Shown here: one piece after another, positions 46,317 to 59,084 of the stretch
Layout of the letters: each line of letters opens with the position of its first letter
How positions within the stretch are numbered: position 1 is the first letter of the stretch
NCBI GenBank assembly: GCA_941918925.1
Contig: OW799234.1
Location: 110,831,128 to 110,895,127, forward strand
Source of the DNA: Phyto melanocephala
Lineage: Eukaryota > Arthropoda > Insecta > Diptera > Rhinophoridae
Direction of reading: 5' to 3'
Length of the DNA stretch: 64,000 nucleotides
The notes under the pieces: model-generated
The model's input: the letters and a program-made list of their open reading frames with translations, nothing else
Database searches by the model: none
Told to the model about the DNA's origin: nothing
Made by a program: the position numbers and the translations under genes

Positions 46317-48375
46317 ATGTCGGTGTTGAATACGGTACAAGAAACAGTAGGGGAAGTTGCAAAAACCTCTTCTGGTATTAATCCTTTGTGGACTATATTA
46401 ATTGGTGGTGTGGCCATAGTGGTGCTTCTTGAAGTTTGGCTAAAAAATACCAGAGAATATAAATTATCGGCAAATATACCATGTCCACCCAGGGTTCCAG
46501 TTTTGGGCAATGCTCATTTAGTAGCAGGTTTGACAAATGCTGGTAAGTTTTCTAAAGAAAACAACTTATTCTCGAAATGCTAAAAAGAATTAAAAATATT
46601 TTTTTAAAAATTTAATCCTTTTATCATTAAGAAATTATGGCACGTGGCCGTGAGTACATCAAGATCTATGGTAATACTTTGCGTGGTTGGCTGGGTCCCA
46701 TATTGGTGGTGTTCCTTTCGGATCCTTCAGACATTGAAATCATTTTGAGTGGTCAACATCATTTACAAAAATCAGATGAATATCGTTTCTTTAAACCCTG
46801 GTTCGGTGACGGTCTTCTTATTTCTAATGGTCATCACTGGCGTCATCATCGCAAAATGATTGCACCTACTTTCCATCAAAGTATCTTAAAAAGCTTCATC
46901 CCTACATTTGTTCAACACTCTAAAAAGGTTGTGAAACGAATGAGCACAGAAGTGGGCAAGGAATTCGATGTGCATGATTACATGTCTCAGACTACAGTGG
47001 AGATTTTATTATCCACTGCCATGGGTGTCAAGAATATACCAGACGACAACAAGAGTTTAGAATATGCTAAAGCTGTGGTAGATATGTGTGACATTATCCA
47101 TAAGAGACAAGTGAAGTTCTTCTATCGCCTCGATTCGACCTTCAATTTAACGCCCATGCGTAAGAAGGGCGAAAAAATGATGAATATTATTTTGGGAATG
47201 ACCCGAAAAGTGGTAAATGATCGCATGAAGAATTTTAATGCCGATGCTAGAGCCATTCTGGAAGAAGAAGATGAGGTAGCCAAGCAAAAGCAACAGACCA
47301 AGAAGGTGGGTTTGCGTGATGATTTAGATGATATTGATGAAAATGATGTGGGTATGTAGTAACGATTTCAAATATTGTGTTTGATTGATATGACTTCGAA
47401 AATATTTATTTTGTTTTAAGGTTCAAAACGTCGTTTGGCATTGTTAGATGCCATGATGGAAATGTCAAAGAATCCTGATATTGAATGGAATGACAAAGAT
47501 GTTATGGATGAAGTTAATACCATAATGTTTGAGGTTAGTTCTCAGTTATTTTTATATAAAACAAGCAGCTTAAATTAAGATTATAGAGATGAATAAAATG
47601 TCAAGAAAGTTTGCTCTAAAGTCATCCTGTTAAAATGCAGATTTATCCTGCAGATTTATCTGTAGGTTTGGCAACAGATTTTAAAATTTGAAAATTAAAT
47701 GTCTAGAATACCAAAAAACACTTTTAAAACTTTTTAAAAATAATAGTTAAATTCTTTTTCTTTTACCAGGGTCACGATACCACATCTGCCGGCTCTAGTT
47801 TTGTTCTTTGCATGTTGGGTATTCACAAGGATATTCAGGCAAAGGTTTGGGCTGAACAGAAGGCTATTTTTGGTGACAATATGACACGCGATTGCACCTT
47901 TGCCGATACCATGGAAATGAAATATTTGGAACGTGTCATTATGGAAACGCTAAGAATGTATCCACCAGTACCAATTATTGCCCGTCGTGTTGAACACGAT
48001 GTCAAACTAGCATCTGGTCCCTATACCATTCCCAAAGGAGCCTCAGTTGTTATTTTACAATTTGCTGTACATCGCAATGCCAATATCTATCCCAAGCCTG
48101 ATACTTTTGATCCAGATAACTTCTTGCCCGAACGTATGGCCAAGCGACACTTTTACAGTTTCATACCATTTAGTGCTGGACCCAGAAGTTGTGTGGGTCG
48201 TAAATATGCTATGCTGAAACTGAAAGTATTACTTTCAACTATTATTCGTAACTTTAAGGTAGACTCCAATATGAAAGAAGAAAATTTCAAACTACAAGGT
48301 GATATTATTTTGAAATTGGAAAACGGCTTTAATATTATGTTGGAGCCCAGAACTCGTGTAGAAACTAAAGTATAA
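46317..48375 (+). CDS. Cyp4g: Cytochrome P450 CYP4G (Cyp4g1-type), first tandem copy
   Basis: Four exons, 46317-46542, 46632-47351, 47421-47533 and 47770-48375, with consistent GT/AG junctions and phases; 554 residues. The start is ATG at 46317 (MSVLNTVQETVGEV). A membrane anchor lies at about residues 28-45. GLLISNGHHWRHHRKMIAPT follows. GLRDDLDDIDENDVG marks the acidic insertion unique to CYP4G. The I-helix is EGHDTTSAGSS (353 on), ExxR lies at 412-415, and the heme loop FSAGPRSCVG has Cys 494. Drosophila Cyp4g1 and house fly CYP4G2 act in oenocytes as oxidative decarbonylases that turn long-chain aldehydes into cuticular hydrocarbons; the same role is expected here. A second copy lies 3.6 kb downstream on the same strand. 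Confidence 0.96.
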
Positions 48376-48525
48376 ATTACAAAAGCTATAGGTAGATATA
48401 GAGGACTATGAATTATCACTTATTTATTCCATGTTTTTTTTTTTTTGTTGTATATTTTATTACAAATGGGCAGCAATTGAACTACTAACACAACACAGAT
48501 TATTTAATAAGTTACAAATCCAGCT

Positions 48526-48536
48526 AATAAAATAAA
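48526..48536 (+). terminator. Poly(A) signals of the first CYP4G gene
   Basis: Two overlapping AATAAA hexamers (48526 and 48531), about 150 bp after the stop codon. Confidence 0.5.
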
Positions 48537-49534
48537 AAATTTATAATTTTAAGTATTTACTATTAATCCAAATATTTGTAATTGCAAACACAGTAAATAA
48601 AACTGTAAAAAAACATTTTTAAATTTGATGAATTTTTTAAGTGTATTTCGCTATTTACTTACACACGCTTTAAACGCGTGCAAATTTTCGAGTGTATCTA
48701 AGGAAAGGATCCTTTGTTTTTGTAAAAGTTTTTGAATGCTATTGTTAATATAAATCCTAAATGTTTTTTGAAAAAAAATAACTTCTTTATTTAAATGAAA
48801 ATTAAATCTTTTAATTTTGTTTTACTCTGTTTCCGGATATTTTAATTCAAATTTTTATAACACAATAGAACACAAGTAAATACATACGTATGTGCGTCAG
48901 GATTCACCAACCACTCGTATTGTCTCTTTTACTTTTTATGGCCATGCATAATATGTCTTTTCTATAGGGATCATAATACAACACACTTGTTCTTTTATTA
49001 TGGATTTGGTTTTTATTTGTCTTAAGCATCCTGTGGTCTGAGGAGGCCGGAAGGATATGAATATGAATAGTTTTCACTTTCAATCAAACATAGCGAATGT
49101 GAATTATTTAAAGTGAGGGATTTTATGAATTAAATTTCAAATTATCTGATATTGTCTATTGACCTCCGGCTTATTCATTTAAGAACTTTGTTTTAATTGT
49201 TTGAATTAACAGGTCAAAAGTCTGCTTAATTTCCTTAGCAATAGCTCAGCATATAATTCAAGAAATTGAGGTTTAGTTCTTCTTTAGCAGATTAACTTTG
49301 ATATTGGATTAAACATAGCTTTAACTTTAACTTGTCCTTGTTACATGAATATTATGCGTTAAATAATTTAAATTATTCATAGCAAAAGTGGCCAATTTAA
49401 TCAAAGTCAGAACAATTGTTTGTAGAAAATAAACAGTCTGTGTAATTAAAAATATTTTTAAAAAGATGATATACTTTTCATCGATATGATGGCTTAATAA
49501 AAAAGGGTGTATCTCGATTTTCTATTATCTTTCT
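48537..49534. other. Intergenic stretch between the CYP4G genes
   Basis: AT-rich, no coding signal. Confidence 0.35.
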
Positions 49535-49704
49535 CAAGGCATTTTAATTCATCAGGTAATTGCAGTTCGGAGAGAATTTTTTTGTTTGACATTTGAAATT
49601 AATGAGAGTGGAGAGAAAATTGTTTGACAGCTGAAATTAAAAATAAGTAAAGAAAAAAATTATCAGCTGGCGAAACAAGACTACCTGATGAATAAATGTG
49701 CCTT
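49535..49704. mobile_element. M1 MITE, 170 bp, with 9-bp target duplication
   Basis: The ends CAAGGCATTTTAATTCATCA and TGATGAATAAATGTGCCTTG are inverted, as in the M1 copy at 30689. TATCTTTCT is exactly duplicated at 49526-49534 and 49705-49713. No protein is encoded. Confidence 0.7.
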
Positions 49705-50479
49705 GTATCTTTCTGTAAAAAACTGAATTAAACTTTGAAAAATAAAATCGATTAGAGTTTTTTTTTATGTGACAATAAAACTATTATTTTCCACCATGGC
49801 TTACTAAATTTTTTAAAGGTAATGTGTTTGCCAGTGAACTATCAGAAAACGTTAAAAAGGCGATTTTCAAAAATGCGAGATACGACCTTTTTATATTAAG
49901 CCATCGACATGCAAATTCTCTAATTATACATAACTTGTTTAATAAGCAATTTTGAAGATTTATGTATATAGACTTTAGCAGTATATCGCCCAAATCAATT
50001 TTTAAGAAAATAATTCTCTCAGATTTTAATCCACAACTTATTGGTTAAATGCCATTAAAATTTGTTCGGCGTTTAACGTAAAAAAACAAAAAACTTGAAT
50101 GTATGCAAAGTCCATAATCAATTGTATTTTGTATGTATTTGTACTGTATGCGAATTGTACATTAGGATGTATCGCAAAAAAAGTTCGCCGTACACCACCG
50201 AATGTAAAGGAAGTTTCGAAAATATTGTTTTTTTGACCGAACGTAGGGGATGCCACCCTATTTTACATCCTTAATATCAGAAAATTAAAACTCGCAAAAA
50301 ATCATTCAACCTTTGCAAAGGAAGTTGTCCGATAATAAATAAGTTCATACAGAGGATACTTGAGGTCAATGACAAATAAACAAAATCGCTTCTTAAGACA
50401 AAATTAAAATATGTAGTTTAACATCAGACTGAAAATACTGAAAATATGGCGTAAAAGTGGGCGTGTGATGTTTTTCGCC
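49705..50479. other. Intergenic stretch, no gene seen
   Basis: A minus-strand chance frame near 50038-50256 has no recognised motif. Nothing else is seen. Confidence 0.35.
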
Positions 50480-50691
50480 CTTTTTTGAAGATTGCATTAT
50501 CAGCCGCAGAGCTGATGTCGTTTGGCCACCTCGGAGCTGCGATTTGAAATCGCCGTCAAAGATAAGTGTTACGCCAACAAGCCAGAGACAATTGACGCTT
50601 TAAAGGATAATATTCGTGAAGCCATTTGTGAAATACAGGTGCACACAATCGATAATGTGCTTAAAAATTGGAAGTTATTTGGCGGACCCTT
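50480..50691 (+). pseudogene. Mariner transposase C-terminal fragment plus terminus
   Basis: Reads IISRRADVVWPPRSCDL, then after a deletion KDKCYANKPETIDALKDNIR and NVLKNWK. It runs into the terminus TTTGGCGGACCCTT followed by TA. The DLTPLDYFLWG block holding the third catalytic Asp is deleted. Same element family as the copy at 63440. Confidence 0.65.
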
Positions 50692-51905
50692 TACATATCT
50701 ATATCAAAAGCAGTATTGGGAACTTTCTATAGTCAATGCGAATTGGTCTGGACCAGAATATTTATTAATTATTTAATTTCGAAATAAATAAAGCGTGTCA
50801 GAGTAAGAATGCAATTTTTCATTTTAAAATTAAATATTTTTTAAATAGTTATAAATATATAAGAGTACTCTTACTTTTCTAAAATATTTTAAAGGTTTTT
50901 AAAACAAATTTTGTATTTTATTTTATTTTAAAAAAAATTTTAAACATTTTTAAAATCAATTGTGAATAGGCGGTAATCGATTTATCAAAGCCCAACATCT
51001 TCTATACTATTTATACTTATAATGGAAGTTTTAAGCGCTTCTATTCATAAGGTGAAAAGTTACATTCTTATGTACATATGTTATGCTTGGCAATGGGTTC
51101 CACCATGCAGTGATTAAAAAAAGATATATGTATGTATGTATGTATACATATATTTTATTTAGCTTGATTCAAACTGAGAGCTATTCATTAAGATTTTCTT
51201 TTGCAATCCATATGACAAAAGTTAAGTTTTCAAAGAATTTTAATATAAATATATAGTGTTTTACAACTAATTAAATCAAAAGTATTGACAATTTATAAAA
51301 ATGAATTAAAAATGTTAGGACTCATTTTGCAAAGCAAAGAGCAAAAAATTTATTTGTCGACTCATGGTTGTAAATATACTTATATACATATGTATATAGG
51401 TAAATAAATTTACAGCAAACTCATGATAAATACATATATGCGGGGGTACTTTTATAAGTTCTTTAAATTTAATGTTATGATTGGTGGCAATATAATAAAG
51501 AGTAATAAATATAATATAAGTTGAAAAAAAATCAGGAATTTTTTTAAAATTTGTTTTAAATTATTTAAAGGCTTTTGAAAACTAATAAATACTCTATATT
51601 ATATTTACGTATGTAATATTAATGTATAACATGGGGTTTTCAGTGCGAACGCATAATAATGTAAATATTAAAAAAAACTGAATTATTAATGCAAAATTAA
51701 TATATTCATCTAAAACTATATATACATGAAGTAAACTAATTTCACAATATTCTTTTTAATAAATAGAAAAAGAAAAATAAGCAAAATATTTACACGCAGT
51801 TCAAAAAATTAATATAATATTGCATGTTAGGAATAAGAACTTGCATTAGTTTTAATTGTTAAGCGGTCTGGAAAAGAACACGAGTGTTATATCGAAAAAA
51901 AATCA
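50692..51905. other. Upstream region of the second CYP4G gene
   Basis: AT-rich with a TATG microsatellite near 51126-51145; no other gene seen. Confidence 0.35.
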
Positions 51906-51912
51906 TATATAA
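51906..51912 (+). promoter_or_regulatory. TATA box of the second CYP4G gene
   Basis: TATATAA, 76 bp before the start codon. Transcription would begin near 51937 with a leader of about 50 bp. Confidence 0.45.
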
Positions 51913-51987
51913 CTTAGAGACGCAGTATCCTTTAAAACGGATTACAGTTTGAGAAATTACTCATTAAAGGATATTTACAATATAACA

Positions 51988-54123
51988 ATGTCGGTGGAAA
52001 CACTGCAGGAGACGGTTCGTGAAATGACGGACGATATTGTGGCAGCAAATTCGGCTGGTCCAAATCCTTTTGTAACTTTACTATTCGGTTTGGGTATTAT
52101 AGCAGTGTTGTATGAATACTATCGTCGTAATACCCGGGTGGCTAGAATGTTAAACACTGTACCCACACCACCGCAAATGCCCTTAATTGGTCATGGTCAT
52201 TTGGTGTTCAATACAAATAGTGTACAGACTTTGCAAGTTGCAAAGGATGCAATTAAAAGTCATGGCGAAACAGTACGTTTAATGTTGGGACATTTGAATG
52301 TGGTTTTCATTACGAACCCAAAAGATATTGAACTTGTTTTGGGTGGCTACAAGCATTTGGAGAAATCGGTGGAGTATAGATTTTTCCAACCCTGGTTTGG
52401 TAATGGCTTATTGATCTCGAACGGACATCATTGGCGCCACCATCGCAAAATGATTGCTCCCACATTCCATCAGAGTATTTTAAAGAGTTTTGTTCCTACG
52501 TTCGTAAAACACTCAAAGGCAGTTGTTGGACGTTTGTCCTCAACCGTGGGCAAAGAATTCGATGTGCACAAATACATGTCCGAGACCACTGTGGATATTC
52601 TACTTACCACAGCAATGGGTTGCAAAAACCAGCCCGAAACCGAAAAGAGTGCCGAATATGCTGAAGCTGTAATGAACATGTGTGATATTATTCACAATCG
52701 TCAGGTGAAGCTGTTGTATCGCTTGGACTCGACTTTCAATTTTACCAAAATGCGTGAGCGTAACAACAGATTAATGAACATTATTCTCAGTATGACCCGT
52801 AAGGTTGTGGAAGATCGTAAAAAGAATTTTAATGCTGAGGAAAGTGGTATTGTTGACAAGACCGATGAATTGTTGAAGAAAAAGCAACAGCAACTGGCCA
52901 AAAAGGATGGACTACGTGATGATCTAGATGACATTGATGAGAATGATGTGGGTGAGAAACGTCGCTTGGCCTTGTTAGATGCAATGATGGAAATGGAAAA
53001 GAATCCCAATATTAAGTGGACCGATCGCGATGTTATGGATGAGGTTAACACAATCATGTTTGAGGTAATATGATATAAATTGTAATAATAGCGGATATAT
53101 TTTAAAGCCAACTACAAGGGTTTTGATAAAAATGAAACGATTGCAAATCATGTTTTGCAAAAGGAAAAATAATTATTATTATGTCAACTATAAATATTTA
53201 TTGTTCTTTGTTTATGAACGTAAAAATTTTTAGTAAAAATTCAACAGGCACGCCTGTTTTTTGTTGATAGTATTTTTTTTGTCATGTATCTCCGAACAAT
53301 TTGATTCTCCATCAAATAGGCTCGATCATGTAAGATTTTAAAAATTTAAGGCTTGTAACGTAACTGTTAAGTTTATTGTAGAATTTTTTATTAGACTGAA
53401 TTAAAACTTTATTTGAAATTTACTGAGTAGTGAAGAGGAGTTGATTATATTTTCTATTTTTTTGCAATTTTTTATCTACAAAAAATTACACTATTAACTG
53501 ATAGTAATATTAACCAATTTTAGGGTCACGATACAACCGCCTCTGGCTCCAGTTTTGCTTTATGCGTTTTGGGTACCCACAAGGATATTCAACAACGTGT
53601 TTTCGAGGAACAGCAGGCTATTTTTGGTGATGATTTACAACGTGACTGTACATTTGCCGATACACTGCAAATGTCTTATTTGGAACGTGTAATTTGCGAA
53701 ACATTGAGACTTTATCCACCAGTACCCATAATTGCCCGAAAACTGGAAGATGATATTAAATTAAAATCTGGACCATATATTCTACCTAAGAGCACAACTG
53801 TCATTATCTCTCAATACTTTATACATAGACGTGCTGATACCTTTCCAAATCCCGATAAATTCAATCCCGACAACTTTTTGCCTGAACGTACAGCTAATCG
53901 TCACTACTACAGTTACATTCCCTTCAGTGCTGGACCGCGTAGTTGCGTTGGCCGCAAGTTTGCCATGCTGCAATTGAAAGTTTTACTTTCGACCATCATT
54001 CGTAACTATCATGTAAATTCATCGCGTACCGAAAAAGATTTCCAACTACAGGGTGATATTATTTTGAAAATGGCTAATGGCTTTCAAATTAGTTTGGAAC
54101 CACGCACCACTATTAAAGTTTAA
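51988..54123 (+). CDS. Cyp4g: Cytochrome P450 CYP4G (Cyp4g1-type), second tandem copy
   Basis: Two exons only, 51988-53064 and 53524-54123; 558 residues. ATG at 51988 (MSVETLQETVREM) matches the start of the first copy. An upstream in-frame extension without ATG is ignored. It has the same landmarks: an N-terminal anchor, GLLISNGHHWRHHRKMIAPT, the CYP4G insertion ending GLRDDLDDIDENDVGEKRR, I-helix GHDTTASGSS (360 on), ETLR at 418-421, and heme loop FSAGPRSCVG with Cys 500. The only intron falls at the same codon boundary (MFE/GHD, phase 0) as the last intron of the first copy; the two upstream introns are absent. It is equally Cyp4g1-like, not Cyp4g15-like. Hydrocarbon synthesis or a diverged expression pattern are both possible. 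Confidence 0.96.
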
Positions 54124-54356
54124 AGTGTTTTTATGGACCACGAAATGGATCTTTCTTTTATCATTTGTCTCAAAACAATAGGTTTATGCTATAAAATATT
54201 TTTTTACTAACCCCTTGATAATACTATAATTATAATTACATCAGGAAAAAACCTAAAAGAGGAAGATTTTTGAAACCACCTACCAACATGTAAATTTTTT
54301 TTTGCAGTTACTAACATTAGTTTTTAAGATATGCAAGTTAAAAAAGATTACTATTC

Positions 54357-54362
54357 AATAAA
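54357..54362 (+). terminator. Poly(A) signal of the second CYP4G gene
   Basis: AATAAA 234 bp after the stop codon. Confidence 0.5.
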
Positions 54363-54811
54363 AAAAAAAAATAAAAGAAAAAATGGTCATGCACAGTAAA
54401 AAACTGTAAATCCATGTCGAAGCTTATTACCAGGGACTAAATGGTCATGCATAAACAGTCGTGTTCTCGACCCCTATAACTTTAGTTAATGGGCTTGAAC
54501 AATTTAGTACGAGAATCAATGTACAGATAAAATGTAGTTAAATTATGAATTCAGTTTTTAAATTTCTGATTTTTTATAAAATACGAAGGATACAATATTT
54601 AATATGCAATATTTTATATCTAAAGTATCATAATTAGGAAATAAACCATTAAATATATTTTTTTTTAGTTTTTCGGAGCAAAGAAAGTCCTATAAAAAAT
54701 TTATTCTGTCGCATTTTAAAAATTAAAAATGCATGCGATTCTTACTTTTCTAAAAATTCCCTCTTTAACCCATATTCTTTTAAATACAAAAAAAATACTG
54801 TTGTTGTTGTT
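54363..54811. other. Intergenic stretch, no gene seen
   Basis: AT-rich. 'aaatggtcatgca' occurs twice (near 54382 and 54440). Confidence 0.35.
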
Positions 54812-55787
54812 GTTATACCCTTCACCAGTGGTACACAAGGGTAAATATAGCTTTGTCATTCCGTTTGTAATTTCTAAAATTTTCATTTCCGACTCCACAA
54901 AGTATATATTTTCTGACAGCTTATGAATAGAGGAGTCGATTAAGCCCTGACCATCTGTCCGTCTGTCCGTGTGTTGGTTGAAATCAACTTTTAGAAGCAA
55001 CCATATGTTTCTCAGGTCTATGTATGGTATTAATCTTTTGAAAATATCCGGTAATGAATCGCTATTGAAATTCAGCACAATCGCCCGATAACTTTCTGAG
55101 ATATGATCAAATAAATACTTCTGCCTCTGTTTTTTCCCAATTTTTTTACCACCAAAATTTAAATTTTTCAGCCATAATAATAATTATAGGTACCTTTGCT
55201 ACTTTTTTTAGATATAATATGCTTCTAGAGATATTCGTGTAAAATTTTGGATAAATCGGGCTCTAATCGGTAAAGTTATAGGCAAAAAGTTTTTTAGAAT
55301 ATATTCCAATATTGGTAACATCTGAAAGGACTTGACTAGCACAATATAAGCACTATAAAAAAATTAAAATTTATGTTGGCCGCCATTACAAAATAGCACA
55401 CAATAAATTTATATATGGGTCAAATCTGGTATAATAAAATGTAACTTCTTGAACCCCGTCAATATTGGTATCAAATGAAAGGGCTTGACCAGTAGAATAC
55501 AGTAAGTTATCAGAAAAATGTAAAATCTAAGATGGCATCTAAAATAAAATGGGGGATCAAATTTTTTTAACCCCATCAATATGGGTATCAAATATAAGGG
55601 CTTGGCTAGTAGAATACTGTTAATTACGTAAAAATTCCAAATCAAGGATGGCGTCGGAAATAATAAAGAAAAAAGGGGTATAACATGAAACATAGGTTAA
55701 GCAACAATGTGGGATTATACCAATATCCATGATAATGAAGGGTATTAACAGATTCGGCACGGCCGAATATAGCACTCTTACTTGTTA
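54812..55787 (-). mobile_element. Family-B repeat, full long form (B4)
   Basis: Minus-strand copy: the hairpin and AACAAGTAAGAGTGCTATAT lie at 55787 and the closing GGTGAAGGGTATA at 54812. GTCCGTCTGTCCGTGTG lies near 54957-54973. Interior units carry 'gggcttgaccagtagaata' on the plus strand. Counterpart of the copy at 16749. Confidence 0.7.
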
Positions 55788-56879
55788 TTATTGAAATTAT
55801 TTTGAAAAATATTTAAGTTCTTCTTCCCCTTTTGAACTTATTTAAGGCACCTTAAACCGTTATGTATATTACAGTGTTCTTGTCAATTTTCCTCTGCAAA
55901 GTGCATACATGGTGTGTAAGAGCTATGAAAAGTTGCTTCTGTAAATGTCAGCCTAAATATGTTGACAAAAACTGACAGAGCACCTGACAGCAGCTGCTTT
56001 GAAAGTCAATTGCTTGTGGCGCCAAAAATAAAAGAGTGAAAATGAAAGAGTGAAAGAAAAGTTTTTAAACCGTCTAAAAAATTTAAATTTTTACAGACGT
56101 GCACAATTACAGATGGAACGTAAAACTTAAAAAGCCACTGTAAAAAACATAGTGTGTAATAGTGTATTTAGAACGGTACCCATCTAGTAGTCCCTTCAAC
56201 CTTACCACAATAAATATTGTTGTTGTTATTAGTATGTTTTGCATTTTGTCATTGTGCCGTTGTTATTGCTGTCGCATGGTATTTCTATAAAAATATTTAC
56301 ATATTATTTTTTTTGCATTTTTTTTTTGTGTCCCAAGTCTAAGTAGACATAATTTTCACACAATAGAATTATCATTTGTTATTCTGTTTTTATTTTAAGC
56401 GCATTAAACGTATTGTTCATCGTTTGTAATCGCTGACAATTTTAAATTGAAATTTTATTTTCTTTAAAGCGAAGCGGTGTGAGTGCTGACACTGTAGAGC
56501 GATGTATGCCTCTGCGTAAAGGTGCAACTCTATATCATACTATTGAAGTCTTTTACAATTATTGAAAACTTTTATACGCTTTGTAATAAATGTTTTATTG
56601 ATGATCTCATATTATATATAAGTACATAGTTTTTATGCTACTGCTTATCGGTTTAGCTAAATGCCGCCTCAATTTATGGTAATTTATTAGATTTTATTAC
56701 AAGGTTATGTATTTATACGTCGTAGCAGAGAATAAATGTTTAAAGCTTTGTGCCCAGTTTTTGTGTAAGAGCTTAAAGAGGTGGTAAATATTTTGACAAT
56801 CGCTTATAAATTTCACACAATTTTGTTATTGAAATTTGAAAAAGTTTTAAGTGAGTAAAAAGTGAAGTAAATTATGTAA
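55788..56879. other. Intergenic stretch, no gene seen
   Basis: Moderately AT-rich; no coding or RNA signal recognised. Confidence 0.35.
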
Positions 56880-57650
56880 GCGCGAACCTGAAACAACTTT
56901 GAAACAATGATTTCATGCTTAGTACATCGTCACCACCGACATGGCACAGTAAGAAATTTATCTGGAGCCGGTAGACCACGTTTAAGTCGTACTGCGGAAA
57001 ATATTGAACGTGTAGAGCAAAGTGTTAACAAAACACCAGAAACATCTACCAAAAGGCGTTCTGCTCAGCTAGTAATGACATCACTATGGCACTGTTATTC
57101 CTAAATAAGGTGAAATTGGTGCAAATATTAAAACTCGCAGATCATCGACAACATCAAAATTTTTTAATAAAATTATAACCGTTACCCAGACATAAAATCA
57201 AATTTGTTTAAAATCTGATTTTGAGGGATGAAGTTCATTTTCATATGAATGACTTTGCTAATAAGCAAAACTATATGCTCTCAGGTTCTGCACCCCACTA
57301 TTTATAAAGTTTGATGTGCCAATAAATCTGAAAATAACATTGGGCCTAAATTCTTCAAAAATGAGGATGGATGGATCGTAACCGTAAAGAGGGAGTGTTA
57401 TCGATTTACGATAGAACATATTTTACGTCGTGCTCTTGAAAACAGACCTGAGAAGTGGTTTTAGCAGGATGTAGACACTGACCTAGAGACAATAGTACTG
57501 TTAAGTCCAAAATTTGGAGAGCGAAAAGTTTAAAAATTAATTGCCTAGCACGTTCGCCAGATTTGTCAGAATTCAACTATTTTTTTTGTGGTTATTTGAA
57601 GAAGGAAGTATATGCGAACCTGAAACAGGAGTGACATTATTTTCCATACT
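56880..57650 (+). pseudogene. Decayed mariner transposase
   Basis: The plus strand reads GAGRPRLSRTAENIERVEQS, then after frame changes DEVHFHMNDFANKQNYMLS (first catalytic block), GPKFFKNEDGWIVTVKRE and a decayed SPDLSEFNYFFCGYLKKEVY (third block). Several stops and frameshifts. GCGAACCTGAAACA occurs near both ends (56881 and 57616). Confidence 0.6.
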
Positions 57651-59084
57651 TAGTGTAAAAAAATTTTAATTTTGTATATATTTTACAAAAAAAAAATAAA
57701 AAAAAAATAATAAAAAAAATGTATTAACAAAAATGTTATTAAGTTTGTAAAACCTTCGGTGACTTTTGCCCCACGGTGTATGAGATTATTTTATGTAAAG
57801 CGATATTGTTTGATAATTTCTCTATTTGAATATTTGTTTATATATTTTTTATTTTTAAGCATCGAACAAACACATTTTCATTACTATTTATTTGAAAACT
57901 CGATAAATAATGTAATTAATTTTTTATTTTCGTTTACCCTGTGCGTTCAAAATTCTCTCATCTAGTCTATATTTTTCAAGATTAAGTAACAAGTGAAACC
58001 TTTGGTACACAGTTACAAAATAAATATTTTGTTAACAAAAATAGATTGGTTTAAAATTTCGTTTTCATTTGATAACTACCCAAAAATTTTCACTTCCAAC
58101 ATTAAAAACTAAAGTTCATATACATATGTATGAACAATATTAAATTTCAATTTCAAATTTTGCTTAGCATCACAAAACTATAGGAAATTTATTCACATTA
58201 AACATTTATTTTTTTTCTAATGATGAAAACAAACACCAAACTACCTGTTCAAAAAATGAATAATACGATATTTCCTTTAAGAAACAAATATATTAAAAAA
58301 AGATTTCATTTTGTTCGGTGAGAAAAAATTACAAAGAGTAAAAAATATTTTTTGCCAATCATCAATGTTTTAACCATCAATCTACAGCTGTATCAAATTG
58401 CAGATAGTAAATAGAGAATCTTTAAGAGTCCTGTTTCTTTGCGTTTAACAACAACAACAACAATAGTTTTACCCTTTCGCAGCAACATTTTGTAACAATT
58501 CCTAAACGAAAAACGAAAGGAAGCAAACATTTTTTACAACCTGTTTGTTGAAATTAGAAATTTTATACGTATGTTTGAATGAATGATGAATAAAAAAAGG
58601 AATCATTTATTTATTTTTCGCAAATAAACGGAAGGAAATGGATATTTTGCAGTTGCGTACTCTTTCTTTCAATAGGACTAAAAGTATGCAATTATATAGA
58701 AATGTATTCATTTTTATTACATTGAAGTGGAGGTAAGAATTGCCTTAGCATAAGAAAGGAAAATATTAATAAGTAAATTTGTTATTATATTTGTAATATC
58801 TTTAATTTTATTTAATAAGAGTTAAAGCAATGAAAATTTTTGTCAACTAACGAGGTAGCTGTCTAATTTATAGCTCACTAGGGTTCTTGTGGGTCCCATC
58901 GTAAGACAATGTATTCATAGCATCGTTCTTTGTTATGTTTTTAGCCTGTAATAATTTTTCAGCCATCTTGGTTTTTAAATTAAGGTGTGTTTTACTAAGA
59001 TTGATAGATAGGTTTTGCCAATATATACGAGAATTACCTTTTATTTTTCGGGATAATAGACAACCAATTACCGAAAAAAATAAA
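57651..59084. other. Intergenic stretch, no gene seen
   Basis: AT-rich with an AAC microsatellite at about 58448-58464 and an A-rich patch at 57690-57720. Confidence 0.4.

Noticed and set aside
52431..53160. Several frames on both strands inside the second CYP4G gene
   Set aside because: All are shadows of the P450 reading frame or its intron.
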